In this document: positions 35,377 to 44,359 of the stretch, piece after piece
Layout of the letters: each line of letters begins with the position of its first letter
Position numbering within the stretch: position 1 is the stretch's first letter
Assembly (NCBI GenBank): GCA_018433865.1
Contig: JAHDQJ010000002.1
Span: 248,001 to 312,000, forward strand
Direction: 5' to 3'
Source of the DNA: Spirochaetales bacterium
Lineage (GTDB): Bacteria > Spirochaetota > Spirochaetia > Sphaerochaetales > Sphaerochaetaceae
DNA length: 64,000 nucleotides
Translations under genes and position numbers: made by a program
The notes under the pieces: model-generated
Databases searched by the model: none
What the model saw: the letters and a program-made list of their open reading frames with translations, nothing else
What the model was told of the DNA's origin: nothing

Positions 35377-37188
35377 CTAGAGTTTGAATTTATCCAACCC
35401 CATCACCTTGTTGATCAACAGGAGGATGGAGAGGGCCAATACGATCAGAAGACTGGATACGACAGTCACCGTCGGATCCAAGCCATGCTCAAGCATGGAA
35501 TAGATCCGCACGGGGAGCGTCGTCGTCCTGCCTCCCGCGATGAAAATACTGATGGTGGTCTCATCCAGCGAGGTGATGAACGCGAACATGCCAGCGACGA
35601 TCAGCCCCGGCTTGATGAGCGGCAATGTGATGCGCCTGAATGTCAATAGCGGAGACGCACCCAAGTCCCGTGCAGCATACTCGATGGTAATATCGTATCC
35701 GACCAAGCTCGACAGGACTGTCCTGATCACATAGACGGTGGTGAGAAGCACGTGGGCCGTAAAAATTGCCTTGAACGAGTTGATCCAACCCAGGATGTTC
35801 ATGAAACGCATGAGCGCGATACCGATGATCACCGCGGGAACCATCAACGGAGAGAGGAACAGCGTCTTCAGTAACTCAGGGGAACGATACTTGAATCGTT
35901 TGATCGCCAGTGCTGCGAGCGTTCCTACGGGTAACGAGACCGCGACGGAGAGCAAGGCGATCCGCAAGCTCAGCAGGAAGCTGGTGATATACTCACGTTT
36001 TGCCAGCAAGCCTGTATACCATTTGGTGGAATAGGCCTTGGGCGGGAAGAGGATCATGCTCGATTGGCTGAAACTGCTGATGATCACGATCGGCAGCGGC
36101 AGAACGATGAAGATCAACACCAGGACGGTGAACACATGATAGAGTACGCCTCCCACATGGTGTGCCGCATCATGCCATCGACGATCGTATCTCCCCTTGA
36201 GTGGAGACGAATCGGTTTCCTTGCATCCCATGGCTTTGCACCACAGGTCATAGAGCAGGTTTTTCATACCGCGGATGATACGATAGATCCCGCTGGAGAA
36301 ATCGGAATCCCCATAGATGCCGGTACGGTCGTTCATCCGTTCGATCCTGGCGGTGAGCCGGTTGTAGGTCGTCACCAGCAGGACACAAAAGATCATCAGG
36401 ATGATTGCCGCAGCCGCTGCGAACGGCCAGTTCAGCAACTGCATCGCTTGTTGCTGGACCAGCATCGTCATCACCATGACCTTTCCTCCTCCGAGAAGCC
36501 TCGGGGTAACGAAGGAGCTGAAACTGAGCAGGAAGACGAACAAGCTTCCTGCGACAATCCCAGGTGTGGAGAGGGGAAAGATGACTTTCCAAAAAGCCGA
36601 CATCGGAGAACACCCGAGATCTCGTGCGGCATTCTGCAAGTTGATCTGGAGGTTCTCGAGCACGCTGTTGATCGAGAGGATCATGTAGGGAATGAACACC
36701 TGGGTCAGCCCCAGGATGATTCCCAATTCTCCGGGGATGAACTGCACGGGACCGATACCGAACAATCCGAGCAGCTTGTTCACCGGACCATGGGTAGCGA
36801 ATACGATCATGAGCCCCAGAGTCCGCGCAACCACGTTCGTAAGCAACGGGGTCAGGATCAGTCCAAGCAGAAGGCCCTTCTTCTTGCCCCGTGTCCTGCT
36901 GAGCAGCAGAGCTACCGGGTAGCCGAAGACCAGGGAAAGCAGCGCTGCAAGGAAGGCGATCTTGAATGTCCTCATGAGAATGGTCAGATGATACGAGTCG
37001 AAAAGCCTGACAAAGTTTTCCAATGTGAAGGTGTGTTCGAAGAATCCGCTGCCAGGAACGTAGGTCTGGAATCCTACCACGAAAAGAAGAAGCATCGGAA
37101 TGAAGAATGCCGCGATGATGAGAATGAGCGCAGGCAACAGCAGCGCGTACTTCGCCTTGCCTCTCGATGCTGCAGATGCTTTCGCCAC
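35377..37188 (-). CDS. Fused PotB-PotC-type ABC permease
   Basis: One 603-residue polypeptide containing both membrane subunits of a Pot-type importer. The N-terminal half (residues ~15-275) has six hydrophobic segments and the EAA loop region AARDLGCSPMSAFWKVIFPL. A hydrophilic linker of roughly 60 residues follows, and the C-terminal half (~345-600) has its own set with AARDLGASPLLTFRRITLPL. Each EAA loop contacts one ATPase, so the fusion acts as a pseudo-heterodimer. The start is GTG 37188 with a perfect AAGGAGG at 37200-37194; an upstream TTG lacks a ribosome site. Separate PotB and PotC are the norm. Confidence 0.92.
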   Translation of the reverse strand: MAKASAASRGKAKYALLLPALILIIAAFFIPMLLLFVVGFQTYVPGSGFFEHTFTLENFVRLFDSYHLTILMRTFKIAFLAALLSLVFGYPVALLLSRTRGKKKGLLLGLILTPLLTNVVARTLGLMIVFATHGPVNKLLGLFGIGPVQFIPGELGIILGLTQVFIPYMILSINSVLENLQINLQNAARDLGCSPMSAFWKVIFPLSTPGIVAGSLFVFLLSFSSFVTPRLLGGGKVMVMTMLVQQQAMQLLNWPFAAAAAIILMIFCVLLVTTYNRLTARIERMNDRTGIYGDSDFSSGIYRIIRGMKNLLYDLWCKAMGCKETDSSPLKGRYDRRWHDAAHHVGGVLYHVFTVLVLIFIVLPLPIVIISSFSQSSMILFPPKAYSTKWYTGLLAKREYITSFLLSLRIALLSVAVSLPVGTLAALAIKRFKYRSPELLKTLFLSPLMVPAVIIGIALMRFMNILGWINSFKAIFTAHVLLTTVYVIRTVLSSLVGYDITIEYAARDLGASPLLTFRRITLPLIKPGLIVAGMFAFITSLDETTISIFIAGGRTTTLPVRIYSMLEHGLDPTVTVVSSLLIVLALSILLLINKVMGLDKFKL

Positions 37189-37279
37189 CCTGACCTCCTT
37201 CTCCGTCCGATACGGAATCAAGTGGTATCAATCCCGGTCCCGAGAAGGGGACCGGGTGTTGTGTGCTTCGATACGATCG

Positions 37280-38338
37280 TTACTTTTCCAGGATCTCCCG
37301 ATTCCAGCGATCAGCCCAAGCCGACTGGTTTGCACTCACCACGGGGTTGTTCAATCCGTAGAGCCGTGCGACTGCCGCGTCGCCGTAGACGACCTTTGAT
37401 GCAAGGTCGGCATCCAGCTTGATGTTGCGGTTGGTCGGACCATACTTGAGGACTTCGGCATAAGCCTGCTGGCACTCCTGGGAGAGGTGGATGTTGATCC
37501 AGATCTCCGCGAGATCCGCGTTCTTGGTATTCTTGGGAACAGCAGCGCAGTTCATGCTGAGCACCGCACCCTCCTTGGGAAGGACGAAGTCAACCGGACC
37601 ACCTGCATCCTTGAAGTTGTAGGCGTATCCATCCATCTGCGGAGCGAGCCAGAGATCTCCCTGCTGGAACGCAAGGTTCATCTCATCGATTCCGCTGAGA
37701 ATCATCGGGAACGGCTTGAGCTTCTTGATAGCTTCGAATCCCGGTCCGATGTTCTCTTCGCTACCCCCATGAACTTTTGCAGCCATCACGAGGAATGCGG
37801 TTCCCTGGGTTCCGGGGAATACGAACGGAGCGACTTTCCCCTTGTTCTCGGGTTTCCACATCTCAAGCCATGAATCGGGAGGGGTCGGGAATCGGTCCGT
37901 ATTGTACATCAGGCCGATCGCCATGAGAGCCACTCCGTATCCTCCGCTCGCGGTAGCGATGGGATAGAGGTTTTTGTATTCCGGGACACGATCGGGGTTA
38001 GGAGCACGTATCACTCCGTCCTTCGTCGCCTGTTCGGTCTGGGCCATGCTGAGATACACCACATCCATCGATGGGTTGTTCAGTTCGGAGTATATGCGTG
38101 CATAGCGGTCGGATGAGCCGCCGAGCACGAACTCCACAGTGGCGCCGGTCTCTTCCTCGAACCGCTTGGCAACGTGCTCACGCACGATCTCTTCCTGGGG
38201 TCCGCCCCAAATACCGACGACCAGCGTTCGCCCTTGCCCGATCTTGGGGGCTGCGCCGGCACTCTCCTGCACGCCTGCAGCACCCAAGGTGCCCAGTACG
38301 AGCATGCCGACCAAGAGAATCAGAATCAGTTGTTTCAT
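37280..38338 (-). CDS. Periplasmic solute-binding protein, PotD-like
   Basis: A 352-residue substrate-binding protein of the PotD/iron-type periplasmic group. Residues 1 to ~20 form a secretion signal (LILILLVGMLVLGTLG) without a lipobox cysteine, so the mature protein is probably soluble in the periplasm. The mature part starts near TLVVGIWGGPQEEIVREHVAK, with the typical MYNTDRFPTPPDSW segment mid-protein. The acidic residues that coordinate polyamines in PotD cannot be placed confidently. It overlaps the upstream aldolase by four bases (ATGA). GGGAGG is its ribosome site. Confidence 0.9.
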   Translation of the reverse strand: MKQLILILLVGMLVLGTLGAAGVQESAGAAPKIGQGRTLVVGIWGGPQEEIVREHVAKRFEEETGATVEFVLGGSSDRYARIYSELNNPSMDVVYLSMAQTEQATKDGVIRAPNPDRVPEYKNLYPIATASGGYGVALMAIGLMYNTDRFPTPPDSWLEMWKPENKGKVAPFVFPGTQGTAFLVMAAKVHGGSEENIGPGFEAIKKLKPFPMILSGIDEMNLAFQQGDLWLAPQMDGYAYNFKDAGGPVDFVLPKEGAVLSMNCAAVPKNTKNADLAEIWINIHLSQECQQAYAEVLKYGPTNRNIKLDADLASKVVYGDAAVARLYGLNNPVVSANQSAWADRWNREILEK

Positions 38339-39141
38339 GGATTCCTCCCTCCATTTTGTTTTTCAGCGATTTCCCGGAGCTCCAGCTCCGAGACCCTTTT
38401 CCCGTTATGTACGATTTCCACAAGCGCCCTGGTGATACTGACGGGATCGCGATGACGCCATACATTCCGTCCGATCGCGACACCGGCAGCTCCTACGGAG
38501 ATCGCTTGCTCGATGCTCAAGAACATGCCATTGAGATCGCTTGTCTTCTCCCCTCCCAACACGATGACCGGTTGGTAGCTTGCCTCGATCACTTTCCTGA
38601 ACTCCTCCGGTGGGCCGACATAGGTGGTCTTGATCACATCCGCTCCGTATTCACACCCGGTCCGGCTCGCCAATCGGATGTTCTCGACTGTTTTCGGCGG
38701 ATCAGATGTGAATCCTCCGGGAAGCATCTCGGCAACGACGGGCATGCCCCACGCATGCCCCTCGCGGACCAGGGCAGCAAGGACTTCCATTGTCTGATGT
38801 TCATACGGAGTACCGGGGAATCCCATGCAGACCACAGCATCGGCACCTATGCGCAGGGCATCCTCGATGGTATACAGCAGTTGGGGCCCATTGCCGGAAG
38901 GCCCTATCTGCGATCCTCCGCCATCTGCACGCATGATCACCGCGACATCGGAGAGGATGGATTGATACTTGCGAGCAGTCCCGTAAGAGACAAGGACTCC
39001 GTCAGCTCCTCCTTCTATCACTTGTTCCAGCAATCTTCCGGTGTCATCCAGTTCAGGATTCACATGCATGCCCAACCCATGGTCCAATGCGATGATCACG
39101 GTCTTACCGTTCTTCCTGAACAGCCGGCGTAGTCTGATCAT
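38335..39141 (-). CDS. Class I aldolase of the DhnA/LsrF type
   Basis: A 268-residue TIM-barrel Schiff-base aldolase related to archaeal fructose-bisphosphate aldolase and LsrF. The start motif IIALDHGLGM, the Schiff-base lysine in DVIKTTY and the phosphate-binding GGEKTS and GVAIGRNVWR loops are clear. It probably cleaves or thiolyses a phosphorylated sugar made by the adjacent kinase. The start overlaps the kinase stop (ATGA, 39138-39141) and its own stop overlaps the binding-protein start, so three genes are translationally chained. The substrate is unknown. Confidence 0.9.
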   Translation of the reverse strand: MIRLRRLFRKNGKTVIIALDHGLGMHVNPELDDTGRLLEQVIEGGADGVLVSYGTARKYQSILSDVAVIMRADGGGSQIGPSGNGPQLLYTIEDALRIGADAVVCMGFPGTPYEHQTMEVLAALVREGHAWGMPVVAEMLPGGFTSDPPKTVENIRLASRTGCEYGADVIKTTYVGPPEEFRKVIEASYQPVIVLGGEKTSDLNGMFLSIEQAISVGAAGVAIGRNVWRHRDPVSITRALVEIVHNGKRVSELELREIAEKQNGGRNP

Positions 39142-40547
39142 ACTGTTTCCCCCTGTATGCTATGGAGTGTGTGGAATGTCGGTGCCAAAGTCTCATGGAG
39201 CCGACAATATGTTTCATAGAGTTCTTCGTACCGTTCGAATGCCTTCGGATCAGGATCATGGATGCGATCGATCGGCAACAACTGAGCCAAGCTCTCCGGA
39301 GGAACGGCCTTGTTTCCGACCGCCGCGACCAAGGCAGCACCTACCGGAGCCGCATCCTGATGACGCATCACGTGATAACTCTTTCCCGTGATGTTCGCCT
39401 TGAGTTGTTGCCATCGCGCATCGTGGGAGCTGCCTCCGACTGCCCTGATCGTCGTAACAGGATCCTCAAGCTGCAACAACTCGATGTTCTGGCGGATGGC
39501 AAAAGCTGTGCCTTGCATCACCGCCATGAGCAATTCGGCCTTTCCGGTCGAAGATCGCAATCCGATGAACGCACCTTTGGCCCGCTCATCCCAAACGGGG
39601 CTTCTCTCTCCAATCAGGTATGGCAGGTACAAAAGTGCTTCCGGTTTCCGAGGATCCAGAGAAGACCCGAGGGCCTGCAGGTCCTCGATACCGAGCAACT
39701 CCTTCAACCAAGAGAACGACCGGCCGGTGCTGGATATGGGTTTCACCGTTACCGTCTCTCCTTTCATCACATGGAGATCGCTCCCCCTGCCGTCGGGGTA
39801 AGATCTGCTGACACAACTGCTGGTTCCGGTCTCCTCGACGATCACGGAATGTGCGGGATCGGTACCGGCAACAGCACAATAGGCATCGATTCCTCCCGGA
39901 TAGATCAGAATGCCATCATCGAACCCGCACTCCCTGCTGAAGGGGGTTCCGGTTTCTCCGACCGCTTCCCAACAATCGACAACCTCGGGCAGTACCGAAA
40001 TGGGAAACCCTGCCTTGCGTTCGAGCCACGTGCAGGAATCACGATCAAAGAATGCGAACGTGCTGGCGGTAGAAATGTCCACGACCCGCCGTGAGCACAA
40101 CAGCTGGATCAGATAATCTTTCGGGTAGAGTGCAGTGAAACCTTCTGAGAACAGGCTGGGTTGTTGCTCGTAAAACCACAACAACTTTGCTTCATAGCTC
40201 GACCCATCCTTGGAAAACCCAGGTATTTGCCGGCGCAGCCTATCTGCTTGCAGGCGAGCACGATTGTCCTGCCACGTGAGAAGCGGAGAGGCCGGTTTTC
40301 CGGCCGGATCGATGAACAGCAAGCTCGGACCGTGGCCGCTCAATCCGAGGCCTTGTATCGAGGAAGCGACCTTCCTGTTCTTGGAGAAAAATTCCTGGCA
40401 GGCCGTGCGGACCGTCGTAGCGACGACAGTCGGGTCTTGGGTCCGCTCATCAATTCCCACAGGATAGCTGGTACGCACCACCGAGAAGGTCCCATCGAAG
40501 AGGGCCACCTTGATACTGCCGCTACCGATATCTATCCCCAGGTACAT
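39138..40547 (-). CDS. FGGY-family carbohydrate kinase
   Basis: A 469-residue kinase with the FGGY two-domain ASKHA fold. The N-terminal phosphate loop GIDIGSGSIKVALFD and the C-terminal GGSSHDARWQQLKANITG signature are intact, with GGIDAYCAVAG and EETGTSS in the ATP-side domain. Where xylulokinases have GQMHG, this protein has LSGHGPS, so the sugar specificity is probably different. It heads a seven-gene leftward operon (kinase, aldolase, binding protein, fused permease, ATPase, GntR, dehydrogenase). An AGGTGG ribosome site precedes the ATG. Confidence 0.9.
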   Translation of the reverse strand: MYLGIDIGSGSIKVALFDGTFSVVRTSYPVGIDERTQDPTVVATTVRTACQEFFSKNRKVASSIQGLGLSGHGPSLLFIDPAGKPASPLLTWQDNRARLQADRLRRQIPGFSKDGSSYEAKLLWFYEQQPSLFSEGFTALYPKDYLIQLLCSRRVVDISTASTFAFFDRDSCTWLERKAGFPISVLPEVVDCWEAVGETGTPFSRECGFDDGILIYPGGIDAYCAVAGTDPAHSVIVEETGTSSCVSRSYPDGRGSDLHVMKGETVTVKPISSTGRSFSWLKELLGIEDLQALGSSLDPRKPEALLYLPYLIGERSPVWDERAKGAFIGLRSSTGKAELLMAVMQGTAFAIRQNIELLQLEDPVTTIRAVGGSSHDARWQQLKANITGKSYHVMRHQDAAPVGAALVAAVGNKAVPPESLAQLLPIDRIHDPDPKAFERYEELYETYCRLHETLAPTFHTLHSIQGETV

Positions 40548-40583
40548 ATGCCACCTCGCATTACGTCGCCGGTCTTAATCCAT

Positions 40584-40612
40584 ATAATATCATATCGTCA
40601 TAATGTTTGAAA
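40584..40612 (-). promoter_or_regulatory. Promoter of the kinase/transporter operon
   Basis: Minus strand: TTTCAA (40612-40607), 17 bases, TATTAT (40589-40584), with extended TG at 40592-40591. The surrounding A/T-rich stretch stands out from the GC-rich background. No GTNTANAC core is visible here. Confidence 0.55.
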
Positions 40613-40658
40613 GAAAAATATCGGGAATTTTCAAGTACCGGCCATGGGGTCCTGTTCA

Positions 40659-40687
40659 TTGCGGTAATCGGCAGTTCACGGTATACT
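40659..40687 (+). promoter_or_regulatory. Leaderless promoter of the second GntR gene
   Basis: TTGCGG (40659-40664), 17 bases, TATACT (40682-40687), then exactly six bases to ATG 40694. The transcription start coincides with the start codon. Confidence 0.65.
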
Positions 40688-40693
40688 CTATCC

Positions 40694-41410
40694 ATGTCGA
40701 AGCCCTCACTACGCTACCAGCAGGTGAAAGAGCACATCAAGCAGGAGATATCCTCGCTTCAGGTCGGTGACAACATGCTCCCCAGCGAACCGACGCTCAC
40801 ACGAGCCTTGGGCATGAGCAGGGAGACTGTCAGGAAAGCGATCGCCGAGCTTTCCCGTGAGGGACTGGTCAGCACGTGGCATGGAAAGGGAAATTTCGGA
40901 CACCCGAGCGTGCTGAATCTTCCGATGCGCTACGACCTCAATTCCAATTTCAGGTTGCTGTTGGAACAAGCCGGATTCGATGTCCTCGCACAACGGGGGG
41001 CGCATGAGATAACGGATCTGCCCGAACGGCTCAGGAGGCGATTCCCCACTCCCGATGCTCCGTTCATACGGTTCACCCAGGAACTCATGGCACATGGAGA
41101 GCTGGCCATCATCAGCGATGTGTATATCAAGCGCGATCACCTGAAGGTCCTGCCAGAAGCGGGACCCTACACCGACAACATCGACAGTTTCTTCTCCACC
41201 CACTGCACCGCACCCATCGAATATGTGATCGCGTGGCCGAAAGCAGACAACCATGCCATCAACGCTGTCCGATTCGGTCTTGACCCCGCTTGTCCATTGC
41301 TCGGTTGGGAGGAGGCTTATTACAATATCCATGATGTGTGCATGGGAATCATCGAGGTACACTTCAACCCGAAGGTCATGGACCTGAGCATGCTGCTTCA
41401 CTTTTCCTGA
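40694..41410 (+). CDS. GntR-family regulator with UTRA domain
   Basis: A 238-residue HutC-type regulator. The winged helix is at residues ~5-75 (YQQVKEHIKQEISS, recognition helix SRETVRKAIAELSREGL). The UTRA domain occupies the rest, with the conserved AIEYVIAW-like strand (APIEYVIAW). No ribosome site precedes ATG 40694; the -10 box lies six bases upstream, so translation is probably leaderless. The gene is divergent from the kinase operon and converges with ssnA at a distance of four bases. It therefore touches both systems and is a candidate for controlling either. Confidence 0.9.
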   Translation: MSKPSLRYQQVKEHIKQEISSLQVGDNMLPSEPTLTRALGMSRETVRKAIAELSREGLVSTWHGKGNFGHPSVLNLPMRYDLNSNFRLLLEQAGFDVLAQRGAHEITDLPERLRRRFPTPDAPFIRFTQELMAHGELAIISDVYIKRDHLKVLPEAGPYTDNIDSFFSTHCTAPIEYVIAWPKADNHAINAVRFGLDPACPLLGWEEAYYNIHDVCMGIIEVHFNPKVMDLSMLLHFS

Positions 41411-41414
41411 GCAC

Positions 41415-42803
41415 TCATTCTGTTGCATCCTGGGGTTTTCCTCTTTCACCACGGATGACTCGCGCTGCCTCAACTCCCCGCACACGCAACCGATTCGCTT
41501 CCATCCTGGTCGCTTCTCGCGCCTTTGCAAGATCCCCTCCGAGGAGCCTGCCGGCGTGTTTCACCTGACGTCCGGCGATGTATACTTCACGTACGTCCGA
41601 TGGATTCCTGTAGAGGACCAGTTGTTCGAAAAGATTGTCCGGATGGACAAAAGTAGGAAGACTGTCCAGGGAAATCACTTGGAAGTCAGCCCAACATTCA
41701 GGAGCGAGAAGACCGACAGGACATCCTGCAACGCCGAACACCACTTGTGCACCCATCTGCGTGGCCATGTTCCAGACGGTATGTGCCGGCATCACCTGGG
41801 TTGAGCGGCGATGCCCCTTGTGCACCAGGAATGCCCAACGCATCAACTCAAAGAAATTGTTGATATACCCATCGGTTCCGAGCCCCACGGGAATTCCCGC
41901 TTCAAGCATGTCGGGAACCGGGGAAATGCCGCCACCGACCTCACAATTGCTGATCGGTACATGGACGGCACGTACCTTGTGTTTTGCAAGCAGTCCGATC
42001 TCCGAAGGATCGAGCCGGACACACTGTGCGGCAACCAATCGGTCGGAAAGCAGACCGAGCCGATCATACCACTGTACCGTTCGTTCACCGTGCTGAGCGA
42101 GCACCCATTGAGGTTCATAATCACTTTCATTCAGGTGCAGCTGGATGTCGATACCATGGGCATCGGCCAGATCGATCGCCTGGCGGATGAAGGGCGCACT
42201 GCACGTGAATGCCGTATGGAGGCAAAGCATCGACGAGACCACACCTTCAGGACGTTGGCGCATCCTTTGTGCGAAACTCAAGTTCGCCTGCAAGCAATCC
42301 AGCCCTTCGGATGTGCCCAGACGCTCTGAACATTCTACACTCAGCACGGATCTCAATCCGATAGAAGCGAGTACATGAGCAGCAACGGACAATCCCTCCT
42401 GTGCTGCCAATGGAGCCTCCAGGACATCGCACAGCGTGGTGACACCACTATCTATCGACTCGAGTGCGGCATGCTCGCTCGCAGCACCTATCATCTTGCC
42501 ATCCAGCTGATTCTCGACCAGAGGCCACCAATAGTCATTGAGAAAGCTCTCGAACGAAGTGATCGGAACAGGGGAAGCCAGACCATGGGCAAGTACCCCG
42601 TACATGTGCATGTGGGCGTTCACAAATCCTGGAGAGAGCACCGCGTGACCGTGATCCGTCACCTTCGCTTCACCAAATCGCTGCAAGGTCTCTTCAAACG
42701 GACCGACATGGAGGATGCGGGACCGGGAAAACACCACGGCCCCGCGCTCGATGATCCTCTGGTTCGGCCCGATCAGGAAATCGGCGACATGGATCTCAAT
42801 CAC
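41415..42803 (-). CDS. ssnA: SsnA-type amidohydrolase
   Basis: A 462-residue metal-dependent hydrolase of the chlorohydrolase/guanine deaminase group, SsnA type. The metal ligands are in VNAHMHMYG, HLNESD and a later GTDGYINNFFE. Deaminases of this fold act on purine or triazine rings. It is the last gene of the six-gene purine operon. The start is GTG 42803 with GGGAGG six bases away, 29 bases after ygeW. The HLNESDYE motif (in place of the usual HLAE) is shared with the atypical SsnA branch, whose substrate is not established. Confidence 0.9.
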   Translation of the reverse strand: MIEIHVADFLIGPNQRIIERGAVVFSRSRILHVGPFEETLQRFGEAKVTDHGHAVLSPGFVNAHMHMYGVLAHGLASPVPITSFESFLNDYWWPLVENQLDGKMIGAASEHAALESIDSGVTTLCDVLEAPLAAQEGLSVAAHVLASIGLRSVLSVECSERLGTSEGLDCLQANLSFAQRMRQRPEGVVSSMLCLHTAFTCSAPFIRQAIDLADAHGIDIQLHLNESDYEPQWVLAQHGERTVQWYDRLGLLSDRLVAAQCVRLDPSEIGLLAKHKVRAVHVPISNCEVGGGISPVPDMLEAGIPVGLGTDGYINNFFELMRWAFLVHKGHRRSTQVMPAHTVWNMATQMGAQVVFGVAGCPVGLLAPECWADFQVISLDSLPTFVHPDNLFEQLVLYRNPSDVREVYIAGRQVKHAGRLLGGDLAKAREATRMEANRLRVRGVEAARVIRGERGKPQDATE

Positions 42804-42832
42804 GCGTTGCCTCCCTTTCCGGAAAGAAATGC

Positions 42833-43834
42833 CTACAGTCCGGCCATCGTGCAAGCCATGATCGCCTTCATGATATGCAGGCGGTTTTCGGCCTCATCGA
42901 TCACCACGGAGTGTGGCCCGTCCACGACCTCGTCGGTCACCTCGACTCCCCTGTCGAACGGCATGCAATGCATGTAGATCGAATCCCGCTTGGCAAGATC
43001 CATCTTATGCTTGTCCACCACCCAGTCCATGCAACCGTTCTCCCGATAGCTGTCGATGATCTTGATTCCCTCGGCCTCATCCTCGGTATGCATGATCGGA
43101 CCCCAGCCTTTGGCATATACGATGTCTGCTCCATCGCATGCTGCTTCCATGCTGTCCACGACTTCGAATTTCGTCCCAGCGAGCTGCGCATTCTTCCGAG
43201 CCGCATCCATGATCTCCGGTTTCAAGGAGAATTCCTTCGGATGTGCGAGTGTCACGTCGAGGCCGAACCTCGGCATTGCCAGGACGAGGGAATGCGCCAT
43301 CGAAAGCGGCCTGATATAGTTCGGTGCGCTTGTCCATGAGACGACGATCCGTCTTCCTCGCAAGTTGTTCTGGAATTTTTCCTTTATTGTCATGATATCC
43401 GCGAGCACTTGCGTCGGATGGTAATCCTCGCACTGCATGTTCACCACAGGGATGGATGACCACTTCGCGATCTCCCGCATGTAGGCGTGCCCAGGTCCGT
43501 AGGTCTTCCGGATTCCCAGTCCTTCGCCGTATCGGGAAAGGACCTGTACGGTCTCCTTCGCAGTTTCACCGTGATCGATCTGCGTCGCCTTCGGGGTCAG
43601 GAAGTGAGCGTGTCCTCCCAACTGATGGATACCGGCTTCGAATGCATTGCGTGTCCGCGTCGACTCTTCGAAAAAGAGCATGAAGAAAGTTTTCGCACGC
43701 AATATCTGGTCATGATAGATTCCGAGTTGGCGTTCCTGCTTCAGCCTGTCGGCCACTGCAAGCAGTCGCTCCAGTTCTTCCAATGTCCAATCCTGCGTGG
43801 TCAACAGATGCTTACCTTTCAATGAACTGTACAT
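42833..43834 (-). CDS. ygeW: YgeW-type knotted carbamoyltransferase
   Basis: A 333-residue transcarbamylase of the knotted YgeW branch. The carbamoyl phosphate loop is Ser58-Thr-Arg-Thr-Arg62 (STRTR). HPTQVLADIMTI follows, and the second-substrate loop reads HCMPFDRGVEV rather than the HCLP of ornithine carbamoyltransferase. YgeW enzymes lack aspartate or ornithine activity, and their substrate is unresolved. Run in reverse, such an enzyme could recover carbamoyl phosphate, hence ATP, from purine breakdown. AAGGAG precedes the ATG, 45 bases after the Fe-S subunit gene. Confidence 0.92.
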   Translation of the reverse strand: MYSSLKGKHLLTTQDWTLEELERLLAVADRLKQERQLGIYHDQILRAKTFFMLFFEESTRTRNAFEAGIHQLGGHAHFLTPKATQIDHGETAKETVQVLSRYGEGLGIRKTYGPGHAYMREIAKWSSIPVVNMQCEDYHPTQVLADIMTIKEKFQNNLRGRRIVVSWTSAPNYIRPLSMAHSLVLAMPRFGLDVTLAHPKEFSLKPEIMDAARKNAQLAGTKFEVVDSMEAACDGADIVYAKGWGPIMHTEDEAEGIKIIDSYRENGCMDWVVDKHKMDLAKRDSIYMHCMPFDRGVEVTDEVVDGPHSVVIDEAENRLHIMKAIMACTMAGL

Positions 43835-43879
43835 GTGCTTCTCCTTTTTTATCTATGTGAGTTGAAGGCCCGCCATTTT

Positions 43880-44359
43880 TCACTGTGAATATTGCCGCAT
43901 CCTCTGGGCTGCAAGCTCGATTGCCTCGATGATCTGCACATACCCCGTACACCTGCATAATGTCCCGCTGATCGCAGTCCGGATTTCACGCTCGCTCGGC
44001 TCGAGCGTGTTCGAAAGCAGTGCGTATGCGCACAGTACCATCGCCGGTGTGCAGAATCCGCATTGGATCGCGCCGGCATCGATGAAGGCCTGTTGCACCG
44101 GATGCAACGTTCCATCCGGAGCAGCCAGCCCCTCGATCGTGAGAATCCTGTGCCCATCGGCCTGCGCGGCCAATACCAAGCAACTTGCAACCGGAGTTCC
44201 ATCCAGCAAGACGGTGCAGGCACCACATTCCCCGATACCGCAGCCTTCCTTCGTCCCTGCAAGTCCGAGCCGATCACGCAACATGTCGACCAATCGTTCC
44301 GACGCTCCGACGGTAAGGTCATGTACTCTTCCATTGATCTCACAACGTATGTCCATCAT
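43880..44359 (-). CDS. Xanthine dehydrogenase-type [2Fe-2S] subunit (set B)
   Basis: A 159-residue iron-sulfur subunit. The first cluster is bound by Cys40, Cys45, Cys48 and Cys60 (CGIGECGAC, then ASC). The second is in CGFCTPAMV and CRCTGYVQI. The start ATG 44359 overlaps the FAD-subunit stop (ATGA), with AAGGGGA as ribosome site. It carries electrons from the Mo centre to the FAD subunit. It is the fourth gene of the purine operon. Confidence 0.93.
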   Translation of the reverse strand: MMDIRCEINGRVHDLTVGASERLVDMLRDRLGLAGTKEGCGIGECGACTVLLDGTPVASCLVLAAQADGHRILTIEGLAAPDGTLHPVQQAFIDAGAIQCGFCTPAMVLCAYALLSNTLEPSEREIRTAISGTLCRCTGYVQIIEAIELAAQRMRQYSQ

